Under the pieces are notes generated by a model. It made no database searches and had not been told where the DNA came from. It saw only the letters and a program-made list of their open reading frames with translations. Both the position numbers and the translations under genes were made by a program. From an uncultured Clostridia bacterium (GTDB lineage Bacteria > Bacillota > Clostridia > TANB77 > CAG-508), in the NCBI GenBank assembly GCA_949280815.1, contig CASDJM010000017.1:1-33652 (forward strand): DNA of 33,652 nt, given 5' to 3'. Positions 8,187 through 15,606 of this stretch are shown in pieces (the first letter of the stretch is position 1; each line of letters starts with the position of its first letter).

Positions 8187-9587
8187 ATGGCAAATATAAA
8201 TTTTTTAGAAAATGAAGTGATAGAATTTAAGAAAACAACAGGGGAATTAAAAGAAGGCATAATTTCTATCGTTTCAATATTAAATAAACATCAAGGTGGA
8301 AAACTATATTTTGGAATAAAAGACAATGGCGAAATAATTGGACAAGATGTATCAAGTAAAACAATAAGAGAAGTTTCAAAAGCAATATCTGAAAATATAG
8401 AGCCAAAGATATATCCAGTTGTGAATAAAGTTAAATTAAATGACAAAGACTGTATATTAGTTGAATTTGAAGGAGATGACATTCCTTATTTAGCCTTTGG
8501 TCGAGCTTATATGAGAGTTGGAGATGAAGATAGACAACTTTCAATGAAAGAAATAAGAAAAATAATTTTAAAAGATGAAAACGAAATAGGGAAATGGGAA
8601 AGCAAAGTATCTGATTATACAATAGATGATATTGATGAAGAATTGTTAAAAGAATTTATAGAAAAGGGGAGAAAAGCAAAAAGAATCAATTTTCCATATA
8701 CAAATAAAGAAGAAATATTAAAAAAATTATCTTTAGTAAATAAGAATAATGAACTATTAAATGCAGGATATGTCTTATTTGCAAAGGAAGCAAAACTTGA
8801 AATGCAAATGGCTATTTTTGCGACAGAAACAAAACTAACTTTTTTAGATATAGATCAAGTATTTGGAAATATCTTTGAATTAATAGAAACAGGAGAAGCA
8901 TATATTAGAAAAAATATAAAATGGCCTGTTAATTTTAAAAGTGGTGGAATGGAAAGAGTAGAAATACCAGAAATACCTTTAGAAGCAATAAGAGAAGCCA
9001 TAATAAATTCACTTATACATAGAGATTTTAAAAATCCAAAAAGTAATGAAGTAGCAATCTATAAAGATAGAGTAGAAATCTTTAATCCTGGAGAATTTCC
9101 AGAAGGATATAAACCAGAAGATTTTATTAAAGGAGAAGGTTCTATTCCAAGAAATCCATTAATAGCAAATACTTTATATTTATCAAAAGATATTGAAAAA
9201 TGGGGTTCTGGTTTTAGAAGAATTACAGAAGTATGTGCAAAGGCAGATGTTAAAGTAAAATTTGAAATTAGAAAAAATGGATTTATGGTTATTTTTTACA
9301 GAAAGACAGATGAACAATTGCTTGACTTGACAGGAGAAAATAAAAATACACAAGAAAAGACGTATGAAAAGACGTATGAAAAGACGTATGAAAATATAGA
9401 AGAAAAAATAATTGAATTTTGTGTACAAGAAAAAACAGCAAAGGAAATAGCGGAATATTGTGGATATAAAGGAATAGATAGATTTAAGAGAAACTATTTA
9501 AAACCATTAGTAGAACAAGAAAAAATAAAAATGACAATACCAGATAAGCCTAAGAGTAAAAATCAAAAATATATAAGTAGTAAATAA
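8187..9587 (+). CDS. AlbA_2-domain (Schlafen-like) ATP-binding regulator
   Basis: A 466-residue protein. The N-terminus NEVIEFKKTTGELKEGI to GGKLYFGIKDNGEIIG (about 8-52) is an AlbA_2/divergent AAA-4 nucleic-acid-binding domain. The middle, EAIREAIINSLIHRDF and VEIFNPGEFPEG (about 270-320), is the GHKL-type ATPase fold called HATPase_c_4 in RecG-like regulators. The C-terminus (about 405-466) looks like a winged helix. A Lys/Thr/Tyr/Glu linker near residue 392 holds three KTYE repeats from a 12-bp DNA repeat. The start has AGGAGAG. It is followed 11 bases later by an unknown gene, probably in one transcript. Proteins of this build act as transcription regulators or in phage defence; it is likely cargo of the element. 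Confidence 0.8.
   Translation: MANINFLENEVIEFKKTTGELKEGIISIVSILNKHQGGKLYFGIKDNGEIIGQDVSSKTIREVSKAISENIEPKIYPVVNKVKLNDKDCILVEFEGDDIPYLAFGRAYMRVGDEDRQLSMKEIRKIILKDENEIGKWESKVSDYTIDDIDEELLKEFIEKGRKAKRINFPYTNKEEILKKLSLVNKNNELLNAGYVLFAKEAKLEMQMAIFATETKLTFLDIDQVFGNIFELIETGEAYIRKNIKWPVNFKSGGMERVEIPEIPLEAIREAIINSLIHRDFKNPKSNEVAIYKDRVEIFNPGEFPEGYKPEDFIKGEGSIPRNPLIANTLYLSKDIEKWGSGFRRITEVCAKADVKVKFEIRKNGFMVIFYRKTDEQLLDLTGENKNTQEKTYEKTYEKTYENIEEKIIEFCVQEKTAKEIAEYCGYKGIDRFKRNYLKPLVEQEKIKMTIPDKPKSKNQKYISSK
9354..9389 (+). repeat. 12-bp tandem repeat, three units
   Basis: GAAAAGACGTAT repeats three times exactly inside the linker of the AlbA_2 protein. The unit is a multiple of three, so copy-number change would only alter linker length. 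Confidence 0.85.
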
Positions 9588-9598
9588 AGGAGTGAAAT

Positions 9599-10174
9599 AT
9601 GTTAATAGCAAGTAAGTATAAAGAAATAGAAAAGGGAAAATTCAAATATGTGTTTTTTTTAAATAATAAGGATGACTATGAAAACAGAATAAATTTTGTA
9701 GAGGAATTAAATATACTAATTGAACGCTTTTCAGAAAATTTAGCTAATCAAGGATTAGTAGTCAAATCGTATAATTCAAGTATAAGAAATGTAAGAGAAG
9801 AAATTTTAGATAAACCATGGAATCCACTAAGATTGGAAACAATAAAGAAAACACCAGGAATATTAATGATAGATACAGATTTTGATGAATTTAATCCTAA
9901 TAAAAACAATTGGATTTACTTTTATTTTATTAGAGATCAAAGATTTAAGAAAAATAGAGGAAATAGTTTTACAATAGAAGAAGATGAAGAGTTGTTTGAT
10001 AAGATAGCCAAAATCATAATTGAAGAAAAAGATGATATATTCAAAAAAATAAAATCAATACTTATAAAAGAAAAAGCAAAAGGATTAGGAAAAGCAGTTA
10101 CTAAAGAAATTATTAATTGTACAATGGCTATAAGTGCAGATAAATTTTTGAATTTATTAAATAAATTAATTTAA
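9599..10174 (+). CDS. Hypothetical 191-residue protein, partner of the AlbA_2 gene
   Basis: Not recognised. It starts 11 bases after the AlbA_2 stop with GGAGTG upstream, so the two are probably co-transcribed. The N-terminal half is mixed alpha/beta with a conserved-looking core (GILMIDTDFDEFNPNKNNW near 90-108, then IYFYFIRDQR). The C-terminal third is strongly helical and Lys/Glu-rich (IIIEEKDDIFKKIKSI). No signal peptide or membrane segment is seen. The recurring aspartates (DTDFDEF) could bind metal, but no nuclease family could be assigned. Its place in the element suggests cargo, possibly defence related. Confidence 0.6.
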   Translation: MLIASKYKEIEKGKFKYVFFLNNKDDYENRINFVEELNILIERFSENLANQGLVVKSYNSSIRNVREEILDKPWNPLRLETIKKTPGILMIDTDFDEFNPNKNNWIYFYFIRDQRFKKNRGNSFTIEEDEELFDKIAKIIIEEKDDIFKKIKSILIKEKAKGLGKAVTKEIINCTMAISADKFLNLLNKLI

Positions 10175-10247
10175 AATAAGTAATAGATAGATAAGAAAAT
10201 TAATTCAAAAACATAATCATCTTATCTATCTATTGATTTTTCAGAAG

Positions 10248-10256
10248 GAATACAAT
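10248..10256 (+). promoter_or_regulatory. Possible sigma-E-like -10 upstream of the recombinase
   Basis: GAATACAAT is identical to the nonamer upstream of spoIIID (6841-6849). About 15-20 bases earlier CTATCTATT gives a partial match to the sigma-E -35 (kmATATT). A start site near 10263 would leave a leader of about 50 bases. Confidence 0.3.
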
Positions 10257-10315
10257 GAAATGTAACAGAATAAAATAAGAGTTCAAAAAAACAATTAAAA
10301 GAAAGTAGTGATATT

Positions 10316-11896
10316 ATGAAAATTGCGGCATATGCAAGAGTATCAACTGAAAAAGAATCACAAGTGGAATCATTTGAAAAGCAAATAGAATTCTTTAATG
10401 AATTTACCAAAAAGAATAACTATGAATTGTACAAGTTATATGCAGATGAAGGAATATCAGGAAAGCAAATAAAACACAGAAAACAATTTCAGGCAATGAT
10501 GCAAGATGCTAAAGCAAAGAAGTTCGATAAAGTTGTTGTAAAAGATGTAAGCCGTTTTGCTAGAAATACAGTAGATTTATTACAAAGTATTAGAGAGCTA
10601 AAGTCTTATGGGATTGAAGTTGATTTCTTAAATAATGGCGAAATTATGGAAGGTGGTTCTGAATTTATATTAACCATTTTAGGAGCAATGGCACAACAAG
10701 AGAGTGCTAATATGTCTAAAAGAGTTAAATTTGGAAAAGACATTACTGCAAAAAAAGGAAGAGTACCAAATATTGTTTTTGGCTATGATAAAATTCCAGA
10801 TGAAAGATATACTTTAAAAATAAATGTAGAAGAGGCAAAAATTGTAAAGGAAATATTTGAAAGCTATGTATATAAAGGAATGGGAACAACAAAAATTGCT
10901 AGGGATTTAAATGATAGAGGAATACGTACAAAGAAAACAAAATCAAAATGGGTACAAACCTCTATTGTAAGAATGCTAAAAAATCCAATTTATACAGGAA
11001 GAGTAACCAATAAAAAATCAGAGGTTACAGACTTTATAACAGGAACAAGAAAAGACTTACCAGAAGAAGAATGGATAGTAGTAGAAAGACCAGAAATGAG
11101 AATCATATCAGATGAACTGTTTAATAGAGCGCAAGGATTACTAAACGAGCGTTCAAAAGAATTTAAACTAAACAACAAAAGAGAAAAAAACGAATATGTA
11201 TTTAGCACACTTATCTATTGTAAGCATTGTGGCTATTCATTTAGAAGAATAAGAAGAAAATATACATCTGATGGACCAGAATATATAAGATGGGTATGTA
11301 GTGGAAGAAATTCAATGGGGGTAAACCATTGTCCTAATACAACAGTAATTGATGAAGAAGAACTTTTAAATGCCATAAAAGAATATTTAAAAAGCATTAT
11401 TTCAAATAAAAAGAATTTTATGAAGCTAGTCGCAAAAGAATTTGAGAAGATTACTAAATTAAGAGAAAATAATGAAAGAAATGAGGAAAGTTTATTAAAA
11501 GAAATTGAAAAAGTAACAGTCAAAAAACAAAAATATATGGAAATGTTCCAAAACGAAGTAATCAATATTGGAGAATTAAAAAAATATACTAATCCATTAA
11601 ATGAAGATATAGCAAGACTTGAAAGAGAACTAAAACGAATCACATCAGAAATAAAAGAAAAAGATATACTAGAAAAAGAACTATCAAAAACAATTAGTAC
11701 AGTAGATGACATATTAAATAATAAAACAATAACAAATGCAATGCTAAAAACAATAATAGATGTAATTGAAGTAGATTCAGATTCAAATGTAGAAGTTAGA
11801 CTAAAATTACTTAATGAAATAGGAGCTACACCTGCAGTTATAACTAATTTTAATGATATTAACCCAACCGTTACGAAAAGTAACGTCAGTACATAA
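10316..11896 (+). CDS. Large serine recombinase (SpoIVCA/skin-type)
   Basis: A 526-residue site-specific recombinase. The resolvase catalytic domain has AYARVS with nucleophile Ser10, SRFARN near 80 and the Gln/Glu-rich AMAQQESANMSKRV helix near 130. The recombinase domain (about 150-270) includes IYTGRVTNKK. A zinc ribbon uses YCKHCG near 303 and a later Cys pair (VCSGRNSMGVNHC). A long coiled coil (about 375-460) follows, as needed for synapsis and directionality. Its stop codon lies inside the right attachment core, so gene and element end together. The predicted role is to cut and rejoin the two cores in spoIIID. Excision usually also needs a directionality factor, which could be one of the small genes. 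Confidence 0.93.
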   Translation: MKIAAYARVSTEKESQVESFEKQIEFFNEFTKKNNYELYKLYADEGISGKQIKHRKQFQAMMQDAKAKKFDKVVVKDVSRFARNTVDLLQSIRELKSYGIEVDFLNNGEIMEGGSEFILTILGAMAQQESANMSKRVKFGKDITAKKGRVPNIVFGYDKIPDERYTLKINVEEAKIVKEIFESYVYKGMGTTKIARDLNDRGIRTKKTKSKWVQTSIVRMLKNPIYTGRVTNKKSEVTDFITGTRKDLPEEEWIVVERPEMRIISDELFNRAQGLLNERSKEFKLNNKREKNEYVFSTLIYCKHCGYSFRRIRRKYTSDGPEYIRWVCSGRNSMGVNHCPNTTVIDEEELLNAIKEYLKSIISNKKNFMKLVAKEFEKITKLRENNERNEESLLKEIEKVTVKKQKYMEMFQNEVINIGELKKYTNPLNEDIARLERELKRITSEIKEKDILEKELSKTISTVDDILNNKTITNAMLKTIIDVIEVDSDSNVEVRLKLLNEIGATPAVITNFNDINPTVTKSNVST

Positions 11897-11903
11897 AGAT
11901 GTT
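11887..11903 (+). repeat. Right attachment core of the spoIIID element
   Basis: CAGTACATAAAGATGTT. It holds the TAA stop of the recombinase gene (11894-11896) in one frame and VHKDV of SpoIIID in another. Confidence 0.8.
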
Positions 11904-12035
11904 TCTGAAAGACTCAAGAAAATAAACCCAGGTTTAGCAAAAGAAGTAAGAGTAATTTTAGATGAGAATAAAGCAGAAAGACATATGAGAGGGGGAATGG
12001 CAACAAAATTAAAATATAGTCATAACAAGAGATGA
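11889..12035 (+). CDS. spoIIID: SpoIIID 3' part (orphan until excision)
   Basis: In the frame of the left half this reads VHKDVSERLKKINPGLAKEV, then RVILDENKAERHMRGGMATK and LKYSHNKR and stop. It matches the SpoIIID C-terminus (ERL.EINP.LA.EV..IL, RHLRGG.ATKLKY). The RHxRGG basic segment is the C-terminal DNA-contacting region. It has no start or ribosome binding site of its own, so it is silent until joined to the 5' part. A hairpin overlaps the stop codon. Confidence 0.85.
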   Translation, partial: VHKDVSERLKKINPGLAKEVRVILDENKAERHMRGGMATKLKYSHNKR

Positions 12036-12060
12036 TTTTTTCCTCTGTCTATAATCATCT
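12030..12060 (+). terminator. Hairpin over the spoIIID stop codon
   Basis: AGATGATT (12030-12037) pairs with AATCATCT (12053-12060); the TGA stop lies in the left arm. There is no clean T run after the stem. The same arm sequence recurs after rlmN. Confidence 0.45.
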
Positions 12061-12076
12061 TGCGCTTCAAATTGCC

Positions 12077-12105
12077 TTGAAAAATGGAAAAAAATGTAGT
12101 ATAAT
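12077..12105 (+). promoter_or_regulatory. purH promoter
   Basis: TTGAAA (12077-12082), a 17-base spacer and TATAAT (12100-12105) form a near-consensus housekeeping promoter. The start codon is 35 bases further on, so no long leader or purine riboswitch fits. Confidence 0.75.
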
Positions 12106-12140
12106 AGCAAAGTAGAATATAAGAAAGGAATGAAAATTTT

Positions 12141-13688
12141 ATGAAAGCATTAATTAGTGTATCAGATAAAACAGGAATTGTAGAATTTGCTAAAAGGTTA
12201 GAAAAACAAGGAATTGAAATTATATCAACAGGGGGAACCTACAAAAAACTAAAAGAAGAAGGTATTAAAGTGATGGAAATATCAGAATTAACTGGGTTTC
12301 CAGAGTGTTTAGATGGAAGAGTAAAAACACTTCATCCAATTGTACATGCAGGAATACTTGCTAGAAGAGATAAAGAAGAACATAGAAAACAATTAGAAGA
12401 ATTAAAAATTGATACGATTGATTTTGTTGTGGTAAACTTGTATCCATTCAAAGAAACAATTTTAAAAGATGGTGTAAGCCTAGAGGAATGCGTAGAAAAT
12501 ATAGATATTGGTGGACCTACGATGCTTCGTAGTGCGGCAAAGAATTATCAAGATGTAACAGTTATTACAAATCCAGAGGATTATGAAATTGTGTTGGAGG
12601 AATTAGAGGAAAACGGAACTGTATCGAAAGAAACTAAATTCAGATTAATGCAAGCTGTATTTGAGCATACTGCCAATTATGATGCTATGATTGCAAATTA
12701 TATGAAAGAGCAAAGAAAAGATGAAAGTTTACCTGAGAAATTGACACTAACTTATGAAAAAGTACAAGAAATGCGTTATGGGGAAAATCCACATCAAAAG
12801 GCCGCTTTATACAAAGAAATTGGAAAATGTGAAGGGTCTTTAACAACAGCAAAACAATTAAATGGAAAAGAATTATCTTTCAATAATATTAACGATACAA
12901 ATGGAGCATTAGAATTGCTAAAAGAATTTGAAGAGCCAACGGTTGTGGCTTGTAAACATGGAAACCCCTGTGGAGTAGGTAGCGCTAGTAATATTTATGA
13001 AGCTTGGCGAAAAGCTTTTAATAGTGACAAAACTTCTATTTTTGGTGGAATTGTAGTTGTGAATGAAGAAGTAAATGTAAAAATGGCAAAAGAAATGAAA
13101 GAAATATTCTTAGAGGTAATTGTAGCACCATCTTTTGAGCCAGAGGCACTAGAAATTTTAAAGAAAAAGAAAAATGTGAGAGTATTAGAACTTCCAAGTA
13201 TTCGTATGAAACAAAAAGAAACAGCTTATGATATTAAGAAAATAAATGGGGGAGCGATTGTGCAAACCATTGATGCTAAATTGTTGGATGAATATGAAGT
13301 AGTAACAGATACAAAACCAACACCAGAACAAATGGAAGATTTACTATTTACATGGAAAATTGTAAAATATGTGAAATCAAATGGAATTACGATTGGAAAA
13401 GATAAACAATCTATTGGAATTGGACCAGGACAAGTTAATAGAATTTGGGCAACAAAACAAGCAATTGAACATAGCGAAGAATTGATAGAAAAAGGAATTA
13501 CAGAAGGTGCTGTCTTAGCATCAGATGCTTTCTTCCCATTTTCCGATTGCGTAGAAGAAGCACATAAAGCTGGCATTAAAGCAATTATTCAACCAGGGGG
13601 ATCTATCAAAGATCAAGATTCTATTGATAAATGTAATGAGTATGGAATTAGTATGGTATTTACTAAAATGAGACATTTTAGACATTAA
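12141..13688 (+). CDS. purH: Bifunctional AICAR formyltransferase / IMP cyclohydrolase PurH
   Basis: Catalyses the last two steps of de novo purine synthesis: formylation of AICAR and ring closure to IMP. The N-terminal cyclohydrolase domain (about 1-185) has [15 protein letters not shown] and [18 protein letters not shown]. The transformylase domain has [22 protein letters not shown] (catalytic Lys-His near 273), SDAFFPF and the family C-terminus MRHFRH. The 515 residues are the usual length. It has its own promoter and terminator and stands alone rather than in a pur operon. The start has AAAGGAATGAAA upstream. Confidence 0.97.
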   Translation: MKALISVSDKTGIVEFAKRLEKQGIEIISTGGTYKKLKEEGIKVMEISELTGFPECLDGRVKTLHPIVHAGILARRDKEEHRKQLEELKIDTIDFVVVNLYPFKETILKDGVSLEECVENIDIGGPTMLRSAAKNYQDVTVITNPEDYEIVLEELEENGTVSKETKFRLMQAVFEHTANYDAMIANYMKEQRKDESLPEKLTLTYEKVQEMRYGENPHQKAALYKEIGKCEGSLTTAKQLNGKELSFNNINDTNGALELLKEFEEPTVVACKHGNPCGVGSASNIYEAWRKAFNSDKTSIFGGIVVVNEEVNVKMAKEMKEIFLEVIVAPSFEPEALEILKKKKNVRVLELPSIRMKQKETAYDIKKINGGAIVQTIDAKLLDEYEVVTDTKPTPEQMEDLLFTWKIVKYVKSNGITIGKDKQSIGIGPGQVNRIWATKQAIEHSEELIEKGITEGAVLASDAFFPFSDCVEEAHKAGIKAIIQPGGSIKDQDSIDKCNEYGISMVFTKMRHFRH

Positions 13689-13700
13689 AATATATTCAAT

Positions 13701-13741
13701 AAAAAACCTCTTAGATATTTTTTTAAACTAAGAGGTTTTTT
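13701..13741. terminator. Bidirectional terminator after purH
   Basis: Arms 13701-13714 and 13728-13741 (AAAAAACCTCTTAG and its complement) give a strong stem with T runs on both strands, serving purH and the convergent gene. Confidence 0.85.
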
Positions 13742-13756
13742 ATTAAATTACTTTTT

Positions 13757-14254
13757 CTATTTTTTTGTAATACTAAAATCATAGGCGTTTGCATAATCAA
13801 ATGTTGCGCTAGTATTAAATTGGGTACTTTCTCCTGGCTCTAAGGAACCGATATAAGCAACAATAGTTATAATTTCATTTCCTTGTTGATCTACTATTTT
13901 GACATCAACAGGATAACCACCTTGAGTTGTGCTTGATGTATTTGTTACAGTTCCTAACAGCAATGTTACATTGTCTTTTTCTGTTAGTTGGAAATCAGTG
14001 ATTTCCATTCCATCAATTGTTTTTGTTTCATGTAATTTGTCGCTAGTATTTAATCTGGTTCCATCATCTAACTGACTTACAAATTCTTCTTCTTGAGATG
14101 GCGTATCAATTATCTTTGTTGTTCTATTTTCAGTATTTTTGTTATTACTTACAACAATTGCTATTACAATAACAACTATTGTAATTATAGCTAGAATTAC
14201 AATCAGCTTTTTTTCACTTTTTCCCATTTTTCCTTTTTGTTCTTTTTTTCCCAT
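13757..14254 (-). CDS. Membrane-anchored FxLYD-like extracellular protein
   Basis: A 165-residue protein. A basic N-terminus (MGKKEQKGKMGKSEKK) precedes one hydrophobic segment (about 17-35, LIVILAIITIVVIVIAIVV), giving a signal anchor with the rest outside. After a Thr/Asn-rich linker, residues 85-165 form a beta-sandwich of the FxLYD/DUF3426-like type: VTNTSSTTQGGYPVDVKIVD, then SLEPGESTQFNTS. No cysteine follows the membrane segment, so it is not a lipoprotein. GGGAGGATG precedes the start. The role is unknown. Confidence 0.6.
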   Translation of the reverse strand: MGKKEQKGKMGKSEKKLIVILAIITIVVIVIAIVVSNNKNTENRTTKIIDTPSQEEEFVSQLDDGTRLNTSDKLHETKTIDGMEITDFQLTEKDNVTLLLGTVTNTSSTTQGGYPVDVKIVDQQGNEIITIVAYIGSLEPGESTQFNTSATFDYANAYDFSITKK

Positions 14255-14424
14255 GTTTCATCCTCCCTTTTTTCTTTCGTTTTTTAAGCAATTCTTTTGG
14301 TTATTATTTGCTATTTTTTAAAATATATACTTCTTTTATAGTTTATCGCTAAATATAATTTGTGTCAAGGAAAAATAGCTATTTTTTTTAAAAATTAAAA
14401 ATGTAAAAAATTCCCAAATAGGTC

Positions 14425-14453
14425 TTGACAAATAAAATAAAGCATTATACAAT
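14425..14453 (+). promoter_or_regulatory. Consensus-like promoter with no ORF behind it
   Basis: TTGACA (14425-14430), a 17-base spacer and TACAAT (14448-14453) form one of the strongest promoters in the window, yet no coding frame follows before the terminator at 14606. Confidence 0.7.
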
Positions 14454-14459
14454 ATGGAT

Positions 14460-14646
14460 GTAAATGTAATATGGCTTTGGTATTACATATAGATTGTTAT
14501 ATTCAAAAGTTGTTGTATAAAAAGTAAACCAAAAACGTGGCAAAACCTTATGCCACGTAGATATTCTAGTTATAAAAAGTGTTAGTAGATTTTTGCATAA
14601 ATAGAAACACCTAATAGTGTGAAAACATTATTGGGTGTTCTTTTTT
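14460..14646 (+). ncRNA. Candidate small RNA (about 187 nt)
   Basis: Transcription from the upstream promoter would give an RNA with three hairpins: TGTAATA/TATTACA (14465-14471/14481-14487), a perfect ACGTGGCA/TGCCACGT stem (14535-14542/14551-14558), and a terminator stem (14606-14616/14629-14639, one G-U pair) followed by TTTTTT. No open frame with a ribosome binding site is seen. Function and family are unknown. Confidence 0.5.
14606..14646 (+). terminator. Terminator of the orphan transcript
   Basis: An 11-bp stem (AACACC and GGTGTT at its base) with a 12-base loop is followed by a six-T run. Confidence 0.75.
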
Positions 14647-14654
14647 ATATTCTA

Positions 14655-14683
14655 AGAAATTTATCATAGTATGATAAATTTCT
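14655..14683. repeat. Near-perfect palindrome, 14-bp arms
   Basis: AGAAATTTATCATA and its reverse complement are separated by one G. The form fits a dimeric regulator operator, a recombinase site or a cruciform. Confidence 0.55.
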
Positions 14684-14700
14684 GTAGAAGATAATTATGG

Positions 14701-14759
14701 CGAGCCTTAGATTTTCTTAAAATTTTCATTTGTTAGAAAATCTAAGGCTCGGTTTTTTT
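14701..14759 (+). terminator. Strong intrinsic terminator
   Basis: A 17-bp stem (14701-14717/14735-14751, beginning CGAGCCTTAG) is followed by a seven-T run. It lies just before the recombinase remnant and follows no gene now visible, so the unit it once ended is probably gone. Confidence 0.8.
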
Positions 14760-14795
14760 ATGCTTTTTTTAAGACATTAATATTTACAAAAAATA

Positions 14796-15544
14796 AGAAC
14801 TGTTGAAAAAGAAAATCAAATACGAGTAAATAATACACATAAAGCCATTATCCATAAAGACACATTTGAAAAAGTACAATGTATTCTTGAAAAAAGAGGA
14901 ACAAATACAAAACTAAAATATGACTTTTATTAAGAGGATCACTTTACTGTTATCATTGTAAAAGAAAACTGAAAATCGTGCTAAAAAAGAACTCTAAAAG
15001 AAGTAGCAAATCACAGCCATATATAACCTGTAGTGACCACAAATCAAGAGGTTGCTATCCATTAAGTATCAATTATGAAAAGTTCGAAAAGCATATTATT
15101 TATATTGTAAGAAAAATCTGTCAGATATATGCAGACAAAGAAACTTTTTATTCTATTTATGAAAAATATCGAAATAAAACACTTGATATTCGAGATGGAT
15201 ACAAGAAGAAAATAGAACAAATTGATAAATCTATATTAGAAATAAACAGCAATTTAGACAAAATGTATATGGATAAATTACAGGGTATAATTCTTGAAGA
15301 AGATTACATTAGGGTATCGCAAAAACTTATATTTGATAGAACAAATTTAACAAAACAAAAAGAAGAATTAGAACAAATAGATAAAATGTATTTATACAGA
15401 TTAATTAACAAAATTGAGATTGACAAAGACAAAAATGTATATATCTATTTTAACTTTTCAAAACTAAATTTGATGGCTGAAAATCTAGATGAGTTTATCA
15501 AAATTGAAGAATTGATTAGTGAGAAATCTTTTAAGATAAGTTAG
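14796..15544 (+). pseudogene. Decayed large serine recombinase (C-terminal third)
   Basis: The first frame reads RTVEKENQIRVNNTHKAIIH, then FEKVQCILEKRG, to a stop near 14932. A one-base shift in a T run then gives LRGSLYCYHCKRKLKIVLKK, a zinc ribbon Cys pair, followed by YITCSDHKSRGCYPLS (second pair) and a coiled coil (LDIRDGYKKKIEQIDKS onward). This is the C-terminal half of a TndX/SpoIVCA-type recombinase. The catalytic serine domain is missing. Homology to the intact recombinase at 10316 is only at fold level, so it belonged to a different, older element. Confidence 0.7.
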
Positions 15545-15606
15545 AGAAATTTTTAACATGCACACCCAATTGTTATCTAGAATATAGATAGTAGAGGTGA
15601 AGAAAG

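Larger units (their letters stand above)
7041..11888 (+). mobile_element. Skin-like intervening element inside spoIIID (4,848 bp)
   Basis: The element separates codon-exact halves of spoIIID and is bounded by near-identical 17-bp cores at 7039-7055 and 11887-11903. Excision between the cores removes 4,848 bp, a multiple of three, and restores one uninterrupted spoIIID frame. Contents: a terminator near the left end, a small broken minus-strand gene, a candidate structured RNA, a 60-residue protein, an AlbA_2 regulator, an unknown 191-residue protein and, at the right end, a large serine recombinase whose stop codon lies in the right core. This is the architecture of the sigK-intervening (skin) elements, in which the recombinase gene also lies at one end and rebuilds a sporulation gene. 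No phage structural genes are present. Confidence 0.85.

Noticed and set aside
9354..9389. Three-unit repeat considered as a CRISPR or iteron
   Set aside because: Units are 12 bp, contiguous, in frame in a protein linker and have no spacers.
11233..11712. 159-codon minus-strand frame inside the recombinase
   Set aside because: Ser/Phe-rich shadow of the Lys/Glu-rich coiled coil of the recombinase; no start signals.
7041..11888. Prophage
   Set aside because: No capsid, tail, terminase, lysis or replication genes; only recombinase and cargo.
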